The notes under the pieces: generated by a model
Seen by the model: only the letters and a program-made list of their open reading frames with translations
Told to the model about the DNA's origin: nothing
Database searches by the model: none
Translations under genes and position numbers: made by a program
Source of the DNA: Rhynochetos jubatus
Taxonomy: Eukaryota > Chordata > Aves > Eurypygiformes > Rhynochetidae
NCBI GenBank assembly: GCA_027574665.1
Contig: CM050668.1
Coordinates: forward strand, 6,348,001-6,412,000
Length of the DNA: 64,000 nucleotides
Direction: 5' to 3'
Part shown: positions 1 to 11,789 of the stretch, one piece after another
Numbering within the stretch: the stretch's first letter is position 1
Layout: each line of letters starts with the position of its first letter

Positions 1-646
1 AAGGGAAACCAGCAGCCTTCTGGGTTTTGCAGCGGGGAGGCAACACTGTGCTTTGTGTTGCTGAGTTTTTCTTACTGAGTGGGCGAAATTCTCGCTAGAT
101 AAGCCATTAGTCTGAGGTTTCAAAGGAGCTTGGAGTTAGATATCCAGCTGCCCTTGTTCTGCTTTTTCAAAGGTGAAAAGAGAAATTAATCACAAATGCA
201 CAAGAGGAGAGAGTGCTGCAGCAAGTGAAAGCTTTGGACGTGGTGCTTAGTGGAGCTAAATGAGCTGTTGCCTTCAAAAACTGAGCTGAGAGCTGGGGGA
301 GATGGTAATCTTATGCTTGGACAGTGAGAAAGGCAAGTTGCCATTAGCCCTTTCTTCCAGCCCTCTCTGATCTACACGGGTGAGGGGTTTCTTCTTCCCC
401 AGAGCTGACAAAGTTGTCCCAAACCATGTCGTGAGTGTCGTGGGAGTTGAGGAGGCCTGTACAAACATGAGACACCACTAACCTTTACCAGAAAGTAGAC
501 TTTTTTCTTCCCTCTGCATCTGCTGGCTTTCCTGAGAGCATTGTTGACATTCCTTAACAACAGTTCTGCAAAGGGCTTTTCCATTTCACTGACGTAGGAT
601 ATACAGAGTCCACTGTACAGTCTTTGTTAACTGGAATTATCTTTAC

Positions 647-875
647 CTTACGGGAGAGCACCATTCCCTGGGCATCTGTATCAGTGTTGCATCCTCCAAA
701 ACCAGGCATCTGCCCCTCAGCAGTGAGAGGTTTGGAGGGCTCCCCGAGGTCTGGAGGGGTCCCCGCGTTCTTGGCACGCCACGGGTCTCTAACCGTTGTG
801 AGCACGAAGAGCGCGGCCGTGCTGCCAGAGCTGCACAAGCTCTTGGCTTTGTGCTGCAAACCAAAGCTGCTGGAG
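647..875 (-). other. Exon-like segment on the minus strand (unproven)
   Basis: Read on the minus strand, a pyrimidine-rich tract ending in CCCACAG stops just before position 875, and a donor-like TAAG|GTAAAG follows position 647. The 229-nt interval between them is open in the frame that continues to a stop at 554. The predicted peptide is low in complexity and matches no family I know. The length is not a multiple of three. GC-rich text gives such frames by chance, and splice-like words are frequent in 64 kb, so this is only a weak candidate. Confidence 0.12.
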
Positions 876-1187
876 CTGTGGGAGGGAGCTGGGTCAAAAG
901 GCAGAAATTGCTATTAAGCACACAAATTTTGCTGACTTTCGCAGGGCGTCGGGTCCTCCAGTGTCTCTTGTGCTTTCAAAAAAATAAAGGACCTTGATTA
1001 AAGCAGTCACAACAGAGAGTAAGCCGGGACTTCGTAATTGTAGGGAGCCCTGACACTGTCTTCTGTATATGTTGAGGGCAAATTATCCATGGCAAATTGC
1101 TTTGATCACTGTCATTATTTGGTCTTAATCCTAACTTGATACTTTAGGCTAGACAATAAAATTCTCCCATTGCAAACAAATTGTATC

Positions 1188-1199
1188 TTTTTTTTTTTT
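1188..1199. repeat. Poly-T run (12)
   Basis: An uninterrupted run of twelve T residues follows TTGTATC. The same heptamer follows the 19-A run near 8929, but no further similarity links the two sites. Confidence 0.9.
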
Positions 1200-1419
1200 C
1201 CCTGAGGGTTTTGCTTATTCTTGCCGATGTGTTTTCTCGGAGGTAGACTTCTGCTTCTTTCCTTCTTCCGAACTATGTATTTTTCATGATTCTGATGTTT
1301 CTGCAGCTATTTATTTTTCCTTTGAAGGGAAGTAGAAATCAGACCTAAATAATCTGCTTGATTTTTATCGGAAGCAGCTGTGCTGGGACAGAACCCATCA
1401 TTCAGATCTGTTACCTTTT

Positions 1420-1620
1420 ACCCAACAGAGAGAAATTAATTACAGGGCTTTCCCCTGACATCCAGACTCTTGCCTGCAAATGTTCACATAAAAGATGAAT
1501 GACAATGAGATTCTCATTACAGCTTGATGAATTAGCCTTTTCACTTCAGTTACAGCAAAGTCTACTTCATGGTCAACAGTCTTGTTTAGGCCCAGACATT
1601 TATTTTCCTCTCTTTGAATT
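1420..1620. other. AT-rich block, candidate conserved noncoding element
   Basis: This block is CpG-poor and rich in homeodomain-type ATTA/TAAT words. It contains a perfect 15-bp palindrome at 1504-1518 (AATGAGA, one base, TCTCATT). Such text is typical of deeply conserved vertebrate enhancers, but conservation cannot be seen from one genome. It lies directly beside a 137-codon minus-strand frame (1600-2013) whose product I do not recognise. Confidence 0.22.
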
Positions 1621-2100
1621 CAAATCAAACATTTGCTGTCTACTTCTCCTGGTATAATCCATTATTTTGCACTGCCCATTAGGATTTTTCATATTTTCAA
1701 GGAATCTGGCGCACTGTTTGCCAGGAAAAATGTTCCTCAGCAACAGCATCTTCCTCATTTTCATTTCGTAAGTCTGCCTTGAGACGTGGAACGCCTCTAT
1801 AAAACAAAGGAAGGAGCAGAAGACCATTGCCTCCACAATCCTGGGTGTAATCCTCTCAATCAAGGTAAGCCACAAACTTTGGTGTCTCAGTAGCCGAAGC
1901 AGGCGGGATGGGTGGAGGGAGGTGGCCCCCGCCAGCCACGGCAGTGCTGCTGAGACCCGGGGTGCAGCCAACACTCTTGGGCGGTCAGCCCCGTCACACA
2001 GCCGCTCGCACATCTCCAGTGGTGCAGGGGGGCTGGAAAGCTTGCCAGTGAGCCTGAGCCACGGGGCTTCAGCTCTACCCAGATAAAGACAGATGTTCTA
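1600..2100. other. Noncoding interval with unassigned 137-codon minus-strand frame
   Basis: A minus-strand frame runs from 2013 to 1600. Its C-terminal half is rich in K, R and M and its N-terminal part comes from a GC-rich stretch. It matches no family I recognise. On the plus strand a donor-like word follows 1864 (AAG|GTAAGC), but the frame before it is short and starts after an in-frame stop near 1770. I see no reason to call either strand coding. Confidence 0.5.
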
Positions 2101-2840
2101 AAATCCTGCTCATTTTAATGCAGTGCCCTTCCCTCGTCTTCCCAAACTGTATTTGGGAAACACCCACCACTGGCTTCAGGACCTGACCTCTCTGTCATGC
2201 CTCCTGCCTTTGTTCTGCACAGTAATGTTTTCATTCTACTGCTATCTGTTTATTTTTTTAAAGTAGCAGAAGCTTAAAATAACATAAATATTTTATTTGG
2301 CCGGAGTGGATGTTGTAATACAAAAACCAGCAGGGAAGGAAAGCAAATTATCCCGCACTAAAGCGAAGTGGGGTAACAACTGTTGCTGACAGCCCTTCAG
2401 GTGTCCTGATGGAGAAGGGGGGACGCATCTTCCGCACATCTCCCTTCTGACCAGGCTGCGAGGGGCAAGTGCAATTTCCGTCTGTCTCTCCAAGGCTCTT
2501 GGGGCTGTGTTTTAGTTGCAGTATGTGGGCACATCATGAAGCTTTCCTCCTCGGGTGGATGTGGGGTAAAGCAGTGGGAATTCACGGGTAGGCAGGTTGT
2601 GTGCTGGCCTTTACCCACCTGCAGCGTGCTCCTGGGGAGGGCTCATGGCTGGGGTTTGTTGGTGTAACCGTTTGCTTCTCTAAAACCAACTGAGCACAGA
2701 GGTCTGTGGTGCGAAAACAAACGTGCCTAAAACTATTCACCTCACCCAATGCAGGCTTCCCCTGTGCAGAGATAATCCAGCAGGAAAATCACGTCAGTAG
2801 TGCCCCCAGGAGCGCATTGCGTGTGTTCACAGGTTGTTTG

Positions 2841-2876
2841 GGGGTGGGGGGGTGGTGACACCACCCTCGGGGGCAT
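2841..2876. other. G-rich run with perfect 8-bp hairpin
   Basis: Five and seven consecutive G residues, separated by one T, run into a perfect inverted repeat at 2850-2866 (GGGTGGTG, one base, CACCACCC), followed by another run of G. The G-runs could contribute to a G-quadruplex or the arms could form a cruciform. These alternatives compete for the same bases. No function is implied by the sequence alone. Confidence 0.6.
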
Positions 2877-3591
2877 CTGACCCCAGCCACCGTCTCCATG
2901 CAGTGACAGGCTGATTGGCCTCATCCAGGGAATCAAAACGATTTGTAGGAGTGTTGTGAGGGAGTGCCCACAGCAGAACAGGGACCCAAGAAACCCACAG
3001 CTGCTGTAAGGAAAAAAGCACCGGAAGGGAACAGTTATTTTACAAACCTCTCTGCAGTTAACAATTGGAAAACGAACTTGGAAACACCTATCTGTTCTTC
3101 CATACAAGCGAGGCACATATGTTTCAGCAACATTATTGTGTCTACTACACAGTTTAGTTAAAAATGAAATATAGATGGGGCAGGAGGGAAACGTGCAGAG
3201 GTTTTCCCTAGGAGTTGCTCATGCATTTATTCATTTCCAATTTGTAAGAGGGTGGGACAACTGAAGATACAGCCCCCCTGCCCCCCAGATCTCCCCGCAG
3301 CAGACGCCAGCCCCGAGCAGGCTGCAGCACAGGGACACCTCATTTTCAAGGGCACAAGTGCCATTTTGCTGACCCATTCTGCTGTGAGAGGCCAAATGGG
3401 TTTCTTGGGTAATCTAAAAAGCTATTGTCTACACAAAAAGCAAGTCAAAATAACCAGCCCTGCCAGGTGCTGTTTGACAAAGAAAGAACATTGTGTTTCT
3501 TGCTCATATTTCTTCACAGTTTATCATGTTCATTTGCTTGTATCTTTGTGTCAACATCTTGATCAATTTTATTGCACCTGCCTGTGGTCAG

Positions 3592-3621
3592 AATATTACT
3601 AATGGTAATATTACTTAGTGT
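3592..3621. repeat. 15-bp imperfect tandem duplication
   Basis: AATATTACTAATGGT is followed immediately by AATATTACTTAGTGT. The first nine bases are identical in both copies, and AATATT is itself palindromic. This looks like a small replication-slippage duplication. Confidence 0.75.
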
Positions 3622-3999
3622 TTAGGGACAGGAACAAGTAATTTGTAATGACCATAAGTGAAAACATCAAAATATCAGTAGAAATCTAGCAGTCATACTG
3701 TCAAGCTGTCATTATTTATGTGGCAATATTTACTTGTACATCTTTTCTACGTATCTTAATGCTTCTCAGGCCACACTTACTTTGCTGGGTCCTCTTGGTT
3801 TTAAGAGGTCTGTGTGCTTTTGGAAGTATTATCAGAACAAGATGCCAAGGCAGATTGATGGTGGTGGTCATGCAGTGACTTCTGCATCAGGAGGCTGTGC
3901 CTGTCCCGACTGCATCGTTCCCTCCCTCTGCAGCAGCCCCAGGAGGAGACGTCAGTGTCAGTCTGACCTTCATTGATACATTCACGCATCTCTGGGGAC

Positions 4000-5220
4000 C
4001 TAAGGTTTTCCGGAGTGTTTTCCAAGCCTCCTTTGGGGTCAGAAATAGGGGAACTGGAGCCACAAGTTGCAAACTCCTCAGCAACTCTGCAGCTGAGCTG
4101 TAGTTTTGAGGGAGAAAATGCTGCAATTTTGTGACTTGTTCATCATCTCTGGAGACCCTCGTGAACATCAGCAGAACTGGACTTGGATTTGTCACTTGCA
4201 GGGTGATGGTCTGGGTGAGAACTTCACCACTGGGCTGGGCTTGATGCAGTGATTGCTCCCTGGGTTACACTCTGAGGAGGCACAGGCACCTCCTGGCCCA
4301 GGGCTGTCGGTCTGTCTGTCAGTCAGCCCCACCACTGCTAACAGGGTAATCGCTGGGGGATGGACCATGGCACTGCAGGGTCTGGGAGGGTGTTTAAGAC
4401 AACCCAGCATCTCTCCATACAGCAAAACAGAGCTGCTGAGAAGCGGGTGGTTACATCCCGCGGTGGGGCTGTCCCAGCTCTCCAGTCCCAGCCCTGTGGC
4501 CTCACTAAATCGCTTCCCGTGGCACCTGCCACCTTCCAGCCCGGTGGTCATTTTTAAAGTCTCTGTAGTGAACATAGATGCGGGAAAAACACGTTCAATC
4601 TTTTGCAAGATGCAGCAAACGATTCTCCTCACGGACAATGACCGCAGGAGATGCAGACTCTCCATGTGCACTGTTAAACCTGCAGGCCTTCGCTGCAGCT
4701 GTTTGTGCAATTGCTCAGTCATTGCTTCTCACAACGATGTCTCTGTCCATGTAATCATTACATTAAAGCAAGGCCAAAATGGTGATTGACAGAAGAAGCT
4801 TGTGGGGAAGACAGCTAATGCTATCCATCAACCAAGCAGGAAATTGCTTTGGTATCATCAATTTCTCTAAAAGAGGTATGTGTATCATGCAGTGTCAGCA
4901 AAGGTATTTGTTCATGGCTGTATTAAAAAACAAAGGCCTTCCGCAACTCAGGTGAAAGAACAAGTCATTTCGGGCATAAAAACACTGAAAGGAATTGCTG
5001 CAAAACGAGCTGGGGCAGGAGGGAAGGAGGTGGTTACAACTCTTCCCTCTTCCTCCCCCCAGGAAGGGAAGCTCACCCAAGCTGGCACGGCTCCGCAGTG
5101 GGATCCTGGGCACCTGCTTTCCTGGAGACCCCCCCTGCAGCTCCGCACATGGATCTGCTCCCTCTGGACTGCCACAGACCCAGCTCGCCTTCCGTCTCAC
5201 TAATTGAACCACCAAGTGCT
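4000..5220. other. GC-rich noncoding interval with antiparallel open frames
   Basis: Frames of 178 codons (plus, 4253-4789) and 176 codons (minus, 4192-4722) overlap almost completely on opposite strands. That is a hallmark of stop-poor GC-rich text rather than of genes. Neither product shows a recognisable domain. An imperfect TCTG/TCAG tetranucleotide stretch lies near 4306-4328. Confidence 0.6.
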
Positions 5221-7000
5221 CCTTTGTAAATATATATGAATTCTGAATTTCCTCCTAATCTGTTTCAAGCTATTTTATTGCCTTTAAAATGTTGGTTTCT
5301 TATTCATTCCAGACAATTGCTTTAATTCTTCATTTTAGAAGTCTGCAGACAGTGAAAAATGGGGATAGAAGGATGCAAAAGTCCTTTGTAGTGAGCAATC
5401 AAATGATTTTGGCTTTTAGCTTCTCTTAGAAACACTTGTAAAATATTCACCTTCCTTCTCAAACACTCAGTTAAGCATATTTGCTGAAGAAGAGCATAAT
5501 TATATATTTGAACAAAATGCAACAGTTGCACAAAATCTAGTGAGAGACTTGTGTGTTTCCCCATCACTGCTGTGCCTTGGGCTCCCCTAAGCCTAAGCAG
5601 AGGGTCCCCTCACAGCTCTGCTGAGGATATTAATCCTTCTCCTGCCAAGTCATGCGTGCGGCTCATCATCCGCCGGTACCAGCAGGGTCTTTGGGGCGAT
5701 GCTGCTGTGCTGTGGATCAGGCTCTAAGAAACAGCTTTTCAAGGGCACAGTGCCTGTGGTCTGGGTCGAGCTCTCGGGGTGGCTCAGCACCCAGAAGAGT
5801 GCCAACTTTCACAATCTCTTCGCTTGTGTTTGAGGCACAGGCTCATCCATTCTTGCCATCAGCTCTGGCATGGGTGCCGTTCTGCAGGGAAGGTCACAGC
5901 TAAATTTGACGTTTAACCACACGGGATGTTTTTCTCAGCTCTGATTCCCAGGGCTGGCTCTCCAGTGAGATTCCCTTCCTGCTACTCCAGCACCTCTTCA
6001 AGGAGTTGCCCTCAAACTCCTGCACCGTAGCTCTGTGTCCTGGCATGTCCCTTCTGCTCCAGACAGCTCTCATCCGCGAGAGCCCTTGAGGGACCCTTCT
6101 CCTTGCAGCAAGCTGCCAGAACAGGAAAATCCCTTGGGAATTTTGTCTGCTCTGCCTGCCAGCTCTTCAAGGAAAACTCCGATCTCTCCAACCGTGAAAT
6201 AAAACCAAGCAAAATATCGCTGAGCCATATGGACACAGAGCAGCGTAACACCCTGGTGTAAAGCACTCCCTGCTGTCTCAGGTGCCGGTTACCAATACAG
6301 CTTAGGGGGAAGCTGAGACTTTTGATGCCCAAGGCATGATGCATTCCTTTGACCTTGTAAATTATCTTTATTTTTCCTTTGTTTAACTATCTCCTTTGCA
6401 GTTTCCTGGGCTATAAGCAGATGCAACAGAAAGGGTGGGGACGGCTAATTTCAAAGGTACATTCTTACACAGGACTTGGGAAACAATGTTTTGAAATCTC
6501 ATTCTCGTGGCACAGGTTGAACTTGGCACTGCAGATGGTACCACAGAAATTCCTTCGGTCACTTGTTCTAACAGATTCTACAAACGTCCGTGTTTACATC
6601 GTTACATGGTACCTGTGTTGCTGCTGCCTGGGCTTTTCTGTGGGACTTTTTCACAGTAGCTGGGATGGACAGAGTGTTTTGGATGTGTGGGCACAGGGCC
6701 GAGCCAGGGCTGGAGGAGAGGGGCGCTGCTCTGCCGCACAGGCACTGCCGGAGGTGTGCAGGGTGCCCAGCCTGGAGCAGCTCGCTGCCTGGCTTCAGGA
6801 ACAAGCTGTTTGCTTTATTGAAGGTTGCTTAGCCTCCAGGCTCTTACACTTCTTTATTTCCTCTTAAATGGATGTTTTCCCCAAAGACAATCTTTTTAAA
6901 GCAGTTTTAACAGGTTTCCAATTACTTTTTATCACATTAGTCTTCCGTTCTAAAAATTTCTCTCTGAACATGCAGTCCGTTTCAAGAACTTGGGAAAGAG
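5220..7000. other. Noncoding interval
   Basis: AT-rich text (5220-5560) gives way to GC-rich text (5650-6850). A 162-codon plus-strand frame at 6379-6867 has a hydrophobic middle part but no recognisable family. Part of it is also open on the minus strand. Nothing else stands out. Confidence 0.6.
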
Positions 7001-8900
7001 GTTTTTTTTTCTTCTTGTTCTAGTTTTGCAAGGTGAGCGTGTTCACTGAAGAGCTTTCCCAAACCGTCCTCCTCTCTCCGTTAAGAAAACCCCAGTGAAT
7101 TGGTTGAAAATAGGACCAGCCTCTTCTGCTCTTCTTTTATCTAACAGGAAGGTGCTCTTCCCTGCTCCCAGTTTGTGCTCGCGGTTAAACAGCACTCTTG
7201 TGGCAGGAGACTTGAACGTTTGGGGTTAGGGAAATATTTAAATACGTGAACTTTGGATATAAAGAGAAGTGGCGTTTTAAGTGGCGTTGAGTAGATACTT
7301 AATCTGTGCTTACGCTGAACCGTATTCCAGACTAGATTTAAGCAGGTTTTCTGAAATCAGGGCTAACAGGTCAGGTATGGTCCATTTAAATCAATGGAGT
7401 TATTTTCATCAGCATTACTAGTCCCTGGATCTTCCTCAGGGGTGGAGGTGAGTTCACTGGTATTACGTTTGGGTACCAGTCAGGCCGTGAAGCAGGATAA
7501 TAATCATTATAGTCCATTCTTTCAAATCCTGAGAGGAGCTGGGGGTAGAACACATGACTGAATATTCATTAGATTTGGGAAACTTCAAGTGAAAAAGCAT
7601 ATCATAGTATAAAGATGACCATTTAAGATTGAAGGAAGAACCTCTGTCCTTCCCCATGAACCAGGGAGAAAGAACTAATGTGAGAAAGATTAATTTGACT
7701 ACCTGATTGTTCTGGTATTGTTTTGAAAAACAGCCATAAATAACAACTTCTCATGCTACGCTCCAGGATGGTCTTTTCCCATTTCCTTGTGCAAAGCTGA
7801 ATATCGTGACAGTTTGAGAAGTGCCAGACAGCAGGGGAAAGGGGCTTACAGCCTGAGAGCAAGGCATCCCGGAGTGCTGCTGCTGCCCCCGCAACACCAG
7901 AAAGAAATTAGTAGGGTTGCACAGGAAAGCCTAAATACTCCTCTTCATCAAATGTAGAAGTGAAGCTGGATGAAATTCCCTGGAACGAAGCTAAGCACTT
8001 AAGAAGTGGTGCCTGCATCCCATCCAAGGCAGGCTGACACATGACAGGCAGAAGTGATTGAACGCTGCTTTGCATGAAATGAAGTGTCAATACTATTAAT
8101 CTTACGGGGAGGCAGCCAAAATGCTTGTAACTATCAATGACTTCCATCAAAGTAACATCTTCCCTTCTATGGTGCTGGAGTGTAGAGGAATTTCACTTGC
8201 TTACTCTTAAAGTCTTCCTTATGTAAAATAATAATAGCAATAACAATTTTCTTAATAGAGTGCTTTCAGAAGCAGGTTTTGACATTTATCAAAATTGGAA
8301 GTTTTACTGAAACAGAAAATGGAAAAGAAAATTGTTTCCTTAAAAAAGTATATGAAATATTTTAAGTATCTCAAAATTATCATTTACATCTGTTATTTAA
8401 ATTATTCTGGAATATGGCAAAGTCAAATGTAGAATGGCATCATAAATGGATAAAGTCATCTGCCCTTTTTTTTTTTTAATGTGGTAGTGTTTTGCTGCAC
8501 TGGCCTCTGCAGTCTGAATTTGGAAATGCTTCGATCTTGAGAGGCTGAGGGCCAGGGCTAAGAGCAAGGAGAAGGGAAAGTGGCTTCGCTGAAGTCAACT
8601 CACTGAGTTTTGTCTTCCCTCCAAATATGACAGACGTAATAAAATTGGTGAATACTTATTTAGTGTAGGCCATTTGTCTTGTCCATATTTGGGGTTCTAT
8701 TTGCTTGTTTATTTTCAAACCCTCGAGAATTGAGATTTAGTGGCAGCAATGTTAATTAGAAGTTAATTTCTGTAATCGCTCAAGAAGTGCTTGTATTCCC
8801 ATCCAGACATGGAATGAAATCAGCATCATGTCACTCCGACAGCCAGTCTCCACGAAGTAATCACCATTCTCATGCAGAATATTCAAAATAATTCCCTAGA
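7000..8900. other. AT-rich noncoding interval
   Basis: Reading frames are short throughout. The segment 8200-8480 is strongly AT-rich and ends in a T12 run at 8466-8477. The stretch 8640-8900 has several TTAATTAG-type words and low CpG, so it could be a conserved regulatory element, but nothing in the sequence decides this. Confidence 0.55.
8466..8477. repeat. Poly-T run (12)
   Basis: An uninterrupted run of twelve T residues inside AT-rich text. No adjacent retroposon sequence is recognisable. Confidence 0.9.
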
Positions 8901-8909
8901 GTGTAATGT

Positions 8910-8928
8910 AAAAAAAAAAAAAAAAAAA
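8910..8928. repeat. Poly-A run (19), longest homopolymer seen
   Basis: Nineteen consecutive A residues follow GTGTAATGT. This could be a slippage-expanded tract or the tail of an old retroposed RNA. No AATAAA signal in the usual position, no open frame and no clear target-site duplication support retroposition, so a simple homopolymer is the safer reading. Confidence 0.9.
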
Positions 8929-11640
8929 TTGTATCTTGCTGTTGGACTTCAGTTGGAAAATGAGCTGAACTTCAGAAACACCTTATTGTATGTGAAAGTC
9001 CTGCCTGCATGAAGAGTGATAGACATCAGTGCCACGTAGCTGTAAGAAGGAGCCCCCCATCCATACTGGGCATGCAGTTATCCACTCGTCCCTGGGCCAG
9101 GAGTTCTCCAGGTGAGTTGCTGACTGACAGGACACTTCTCCTCTGAGCCCTTACACTGCAATATTTTCTGAAACCTGTTATATGGTTAATATCTGCAAAG
9201 CTTGTGATTTCATTGTTTGATGTAATTTTATTCAATAAAGCTGCCTCATTGCATAAAGGTCTTGGTATTTAATATTTAATAGCATAAATCCCACGTGTCT
9301 CCTAGGCAGAGCATGAAAATTACATTTTACATTAACGTGCGCTCAAAGCCAGCTCTTGTTCCTTTCTGCATGTAAAGGCCAACAGCCCTTTGCAAGCACA
9401 ATACCAGCTTCCAGAGATGATGTCCATATTCTCCTCTTCCAAAATGGCAAGTTATCATCAAAAGATACCTGGTGATGTCCATGGGCCGAAACAGAAAGCA
9501 GGTGGGAAGCCCGTTTCTGGTGGTGTTGGCAATGTGAAGAAGACGCTGATCCAGGCACCTGCGTTGGGATCTTTCCTCCCCGTAGCCACACAGCACGGGG
9601 AGAGCCCTGCACCACACACCACGCCGTGGAGACGCAGCCCATTTCCAAGGTGCCCCATTACTAGTAACACGAAGAGCTCATTAGTAGGTAATGTTGGAAG
9701 TGCGGTCCCTGATGAGCAGACTTTGGAGAATCATCTGTGGGAAAGGAGCTTTTCCGGCAGCACCTCCTCCAGCTAGGAGTGCCCAGGTAGTGCAGTTATC
9801 CCAGGGTAGTTGCCCTCCTGGGATGGGGAGCGCCACGCTGTGCATCACACCTTGCTGGAATTTTTGAGTGAACGAATCTTATTACGAGGTGGATGAAACA
9901 TGTTTCAACAGGCTTCAGGCTTTTGCCTCTGAGGGCCAGGGAGCTCCTGGGACTGTGGCTTTTGAGTAACATGGTCCAGGACATCAGTGGACCATCTGAC
10001 ATCCCCCCGTGCTCTGTTTTGGGGGACAGGTCAAACCTCAGCAACAAAGTACACTGTTTTTTCTGAAAACATGTTAAAATGTTTCTTTCTCCTGTATAGG
10101 TGAAGACAGTGACCTCCAGCTGGGTGCCCTGCATACCCTGGTCATTTCAGTGTGGACACCTGGAAACCACACGGTCTTTATAGCTCCTTTGTGCTGGCAG
10201 CATGACAAAGGACACCCACAGCAGTGTCCACAGCCGTGCCTGGCGGAGGCCTCCTGCATGACCTGGGGTGTCCTGGGGTGCCCCAGCCTGCTGACATCAG
10301 CCTGGTACAACTAAGGACATGCAGCAGTGGGTTTCAAACAACATGTGTCTCATGTCTGGGGTAGTAGCTAACAGGTCTGGGGTACTGACCCAGTACTGCA
10401 GCAGTGCCTTTCCAGGGCAGAGCATCAACTGCATCCATCAGATTTGGCCAGATTTTCAGAGGATTTCAGCACAGCACATACCTGGTATTTCACATTCTTT
10501 TACAGATTTGACTGTTTATATTGCCGCTTTCATGGGAGCTGAACTCGGCAGTGACTCCTTACGTCTGACCCCAGACAGTTACTCATCACAGCATTCTGTA
10601 CATTACAAATTAAACAAATGCTATTTTAAAGCCCAGCCTGGCAAACACTCAGCAGCCAGTTTGGTACTTATCAGTAGGATTATCCTAGATGCCTTCAAGA
10701 TCGCCTCCTGCGTAAGTTTTATTTATATAGTGTGAATAACTGTTTGCATCCAGGCCAGGCAGAATCTCTCCTCTTCGTCTCAGTGGTGGGGAGGAAGGGC
10801 AGGCACGATGGTACTCTTTCTGTGCTGCTTTGAAAGCTTGAAGTGCTCCAAAAGGAAGGTCAGACAAAGCATTTCTTCACATTAATTCCTTTGAGTGGCT
10901 TTTAGACTTAACCAACTGTGTTACAGACTTTTATTACAACAGCGGAGTCGGTGCTGGGACGTTTGTGCTCTCGCATGGTTTGTAGCTCTAGTGCTGCAGA
11001 GACCTTTTAGGAGCACGGGAGCCGCTGCAGAGAATTACCTTGATGTACTCTGGGGCCTCTTTCTGCTGTAATTCTGCTGACCCCTCCAGCAGTGGGGAAT
11101 TAACCGCGCCGTGTTCCTGCTCCCCCAGTGCTGTCAGGTTTGCTGCTGGCCAGTGCCGTCTGCCGCCTGGCCAGTGGGTTACAGCACTGGTTAGCTCGTG
11201 CGGACGCCAACCCTGGGAAAGGCAGTGGGATGTGACGGTGGGAAAGCAAAGCTTTGGCGTATGCCTGGTGCAGGTGCGGGAAATGCGGCACATTCTGCTG
11301 CAGCACTGGCTCCCCTGCACCTTTCCCAAACCCCTCTGCAGTGGGGTGACACTGGCCTCAAGGATCCTTCCTGGGAAAATCAGTGGGAAACATTACGGTT
11401 ATAGCTCTGGCTGCAGAATACTTATCTTGCAAACACTATATGAAACAAGTGATGATAACTTCTTTACTTTCTCTCTGATGAGTCTTAGCACAAGTTCTTT
11501 CCTTTTTGTTTCTTCTGGAATATGATTTGACATGGAAATCTGCACCTAAATTTTTTCTTCTTGAGACATTTCAGCCAAAAATGTGTTCCACTTGTCACAA
11601 GGTTTATAGACCCACACCAAAAGCAATAGGCACTGTCCCT
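8929..11640. other. Noncoding interval
   Basis: Mixed composition. A donor-like CAG|GTGAGT occurs at about 9110 on the plus strand without a convincing upstream acceptor. Frames of 128-161 codons (9390-9776, 10319-10735, 11040-11525) overlap open frames on the other strand and match nothing I know. A GTAAGT donor-like word near 10714 sits inside one of them. Confidence 0.6.
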
Positions 11641-11672
11641 GAGATCTGATTTCCTATAGCCTCAGCAAAATT

Positions 11673-11702
11673 GATATATAAATATATATACATATATATA
11701 AC
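11673..11702. repeat. AT-dinucleotide microsatellite, interrupted
   Basis: An AT/TA alternating tract of roughly 30 bp is interrupted by single A and C substitutions. It lies about 20 bp upstream of the 36-bp duplication. Confidence 0.85.
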
Positions 11703-11720
11703 ATTTCAGATTATGTAATC

Positions 11721-11780
11721 CCACCATCTGCTGCTTTACATAAACAGTGCTCATACTCCACCTCTGCTGCTTTACATAAT
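11721..11780. repeat. 36-bp imperfect tandem duplication
   Basis: The 17-mer TCTGCTGCTTTACATAA occurs exactly at 11727-11743 and again at 11763-11779, 36 bp apart. Similar CCACC text precedes each copy. The remainder of the unit has diverged. This is a small local duplication. Confidence 0.8.
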
Positions 11781-11789
11781 GGTGTCCCC

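Larger units (their letters stand above)
1..1400. other. Noncoding interval, mixed composition
   Basis: No gene is recognisable here. The stretch from about 640 to 900 is GC-rich and open in several frames on both strands, and includes the minus-strand exon-like segment listed separately. AATAAA hexamers occur near 983 and 1155 on the plus strand, but no transcript leading to them can be traced. A run of 12 T lies at 1188-1199. The rest is ordinary unique-looking sequence. Confidence 0.6.
2100..4000. other. Noncoding interval
   Basis: I see no gene here. The left part (2290-3000) is moderately GC-rich with a G-run and hairpin near 2841-2876. The right part (3480-3780) is AT-rich and carries a 15-bp tandem duplication at 3592-3621. 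Open frames are all short and unconvincing. Confidence 0.6.

Noticed and set aside
1781..1864. Plus-strand 28-codon stretch ending at an AAG|GTAAGC donor-like word, faintly like a GPCR sixth helix
   Set aside because: An in-frame stop lies just upstream, no acceptor is present, and the diagnostic CWLP-type residues of that helix are missing.
3606..3614. TAATATTAC, identical to the replication-origin nonamer of geminiviruses
   Set aside because: A 9-mer is expected about once in every few such windows. There is no flanking stem typical of that origin and no replication-protein sequence nearby.
4192..4789. Overlapping frames of 178 (plus) and 176 (minus) codons
   Set aside because: Antiparallel openness in GC-rich DNA, no domain or family in either product, and no splice or start context.
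8640..8928. Possible retroposed transcript ending in the A19 run
   Set aside because: No polyadenylation signal at the right distance, no open frame, no clear target-site duplication.
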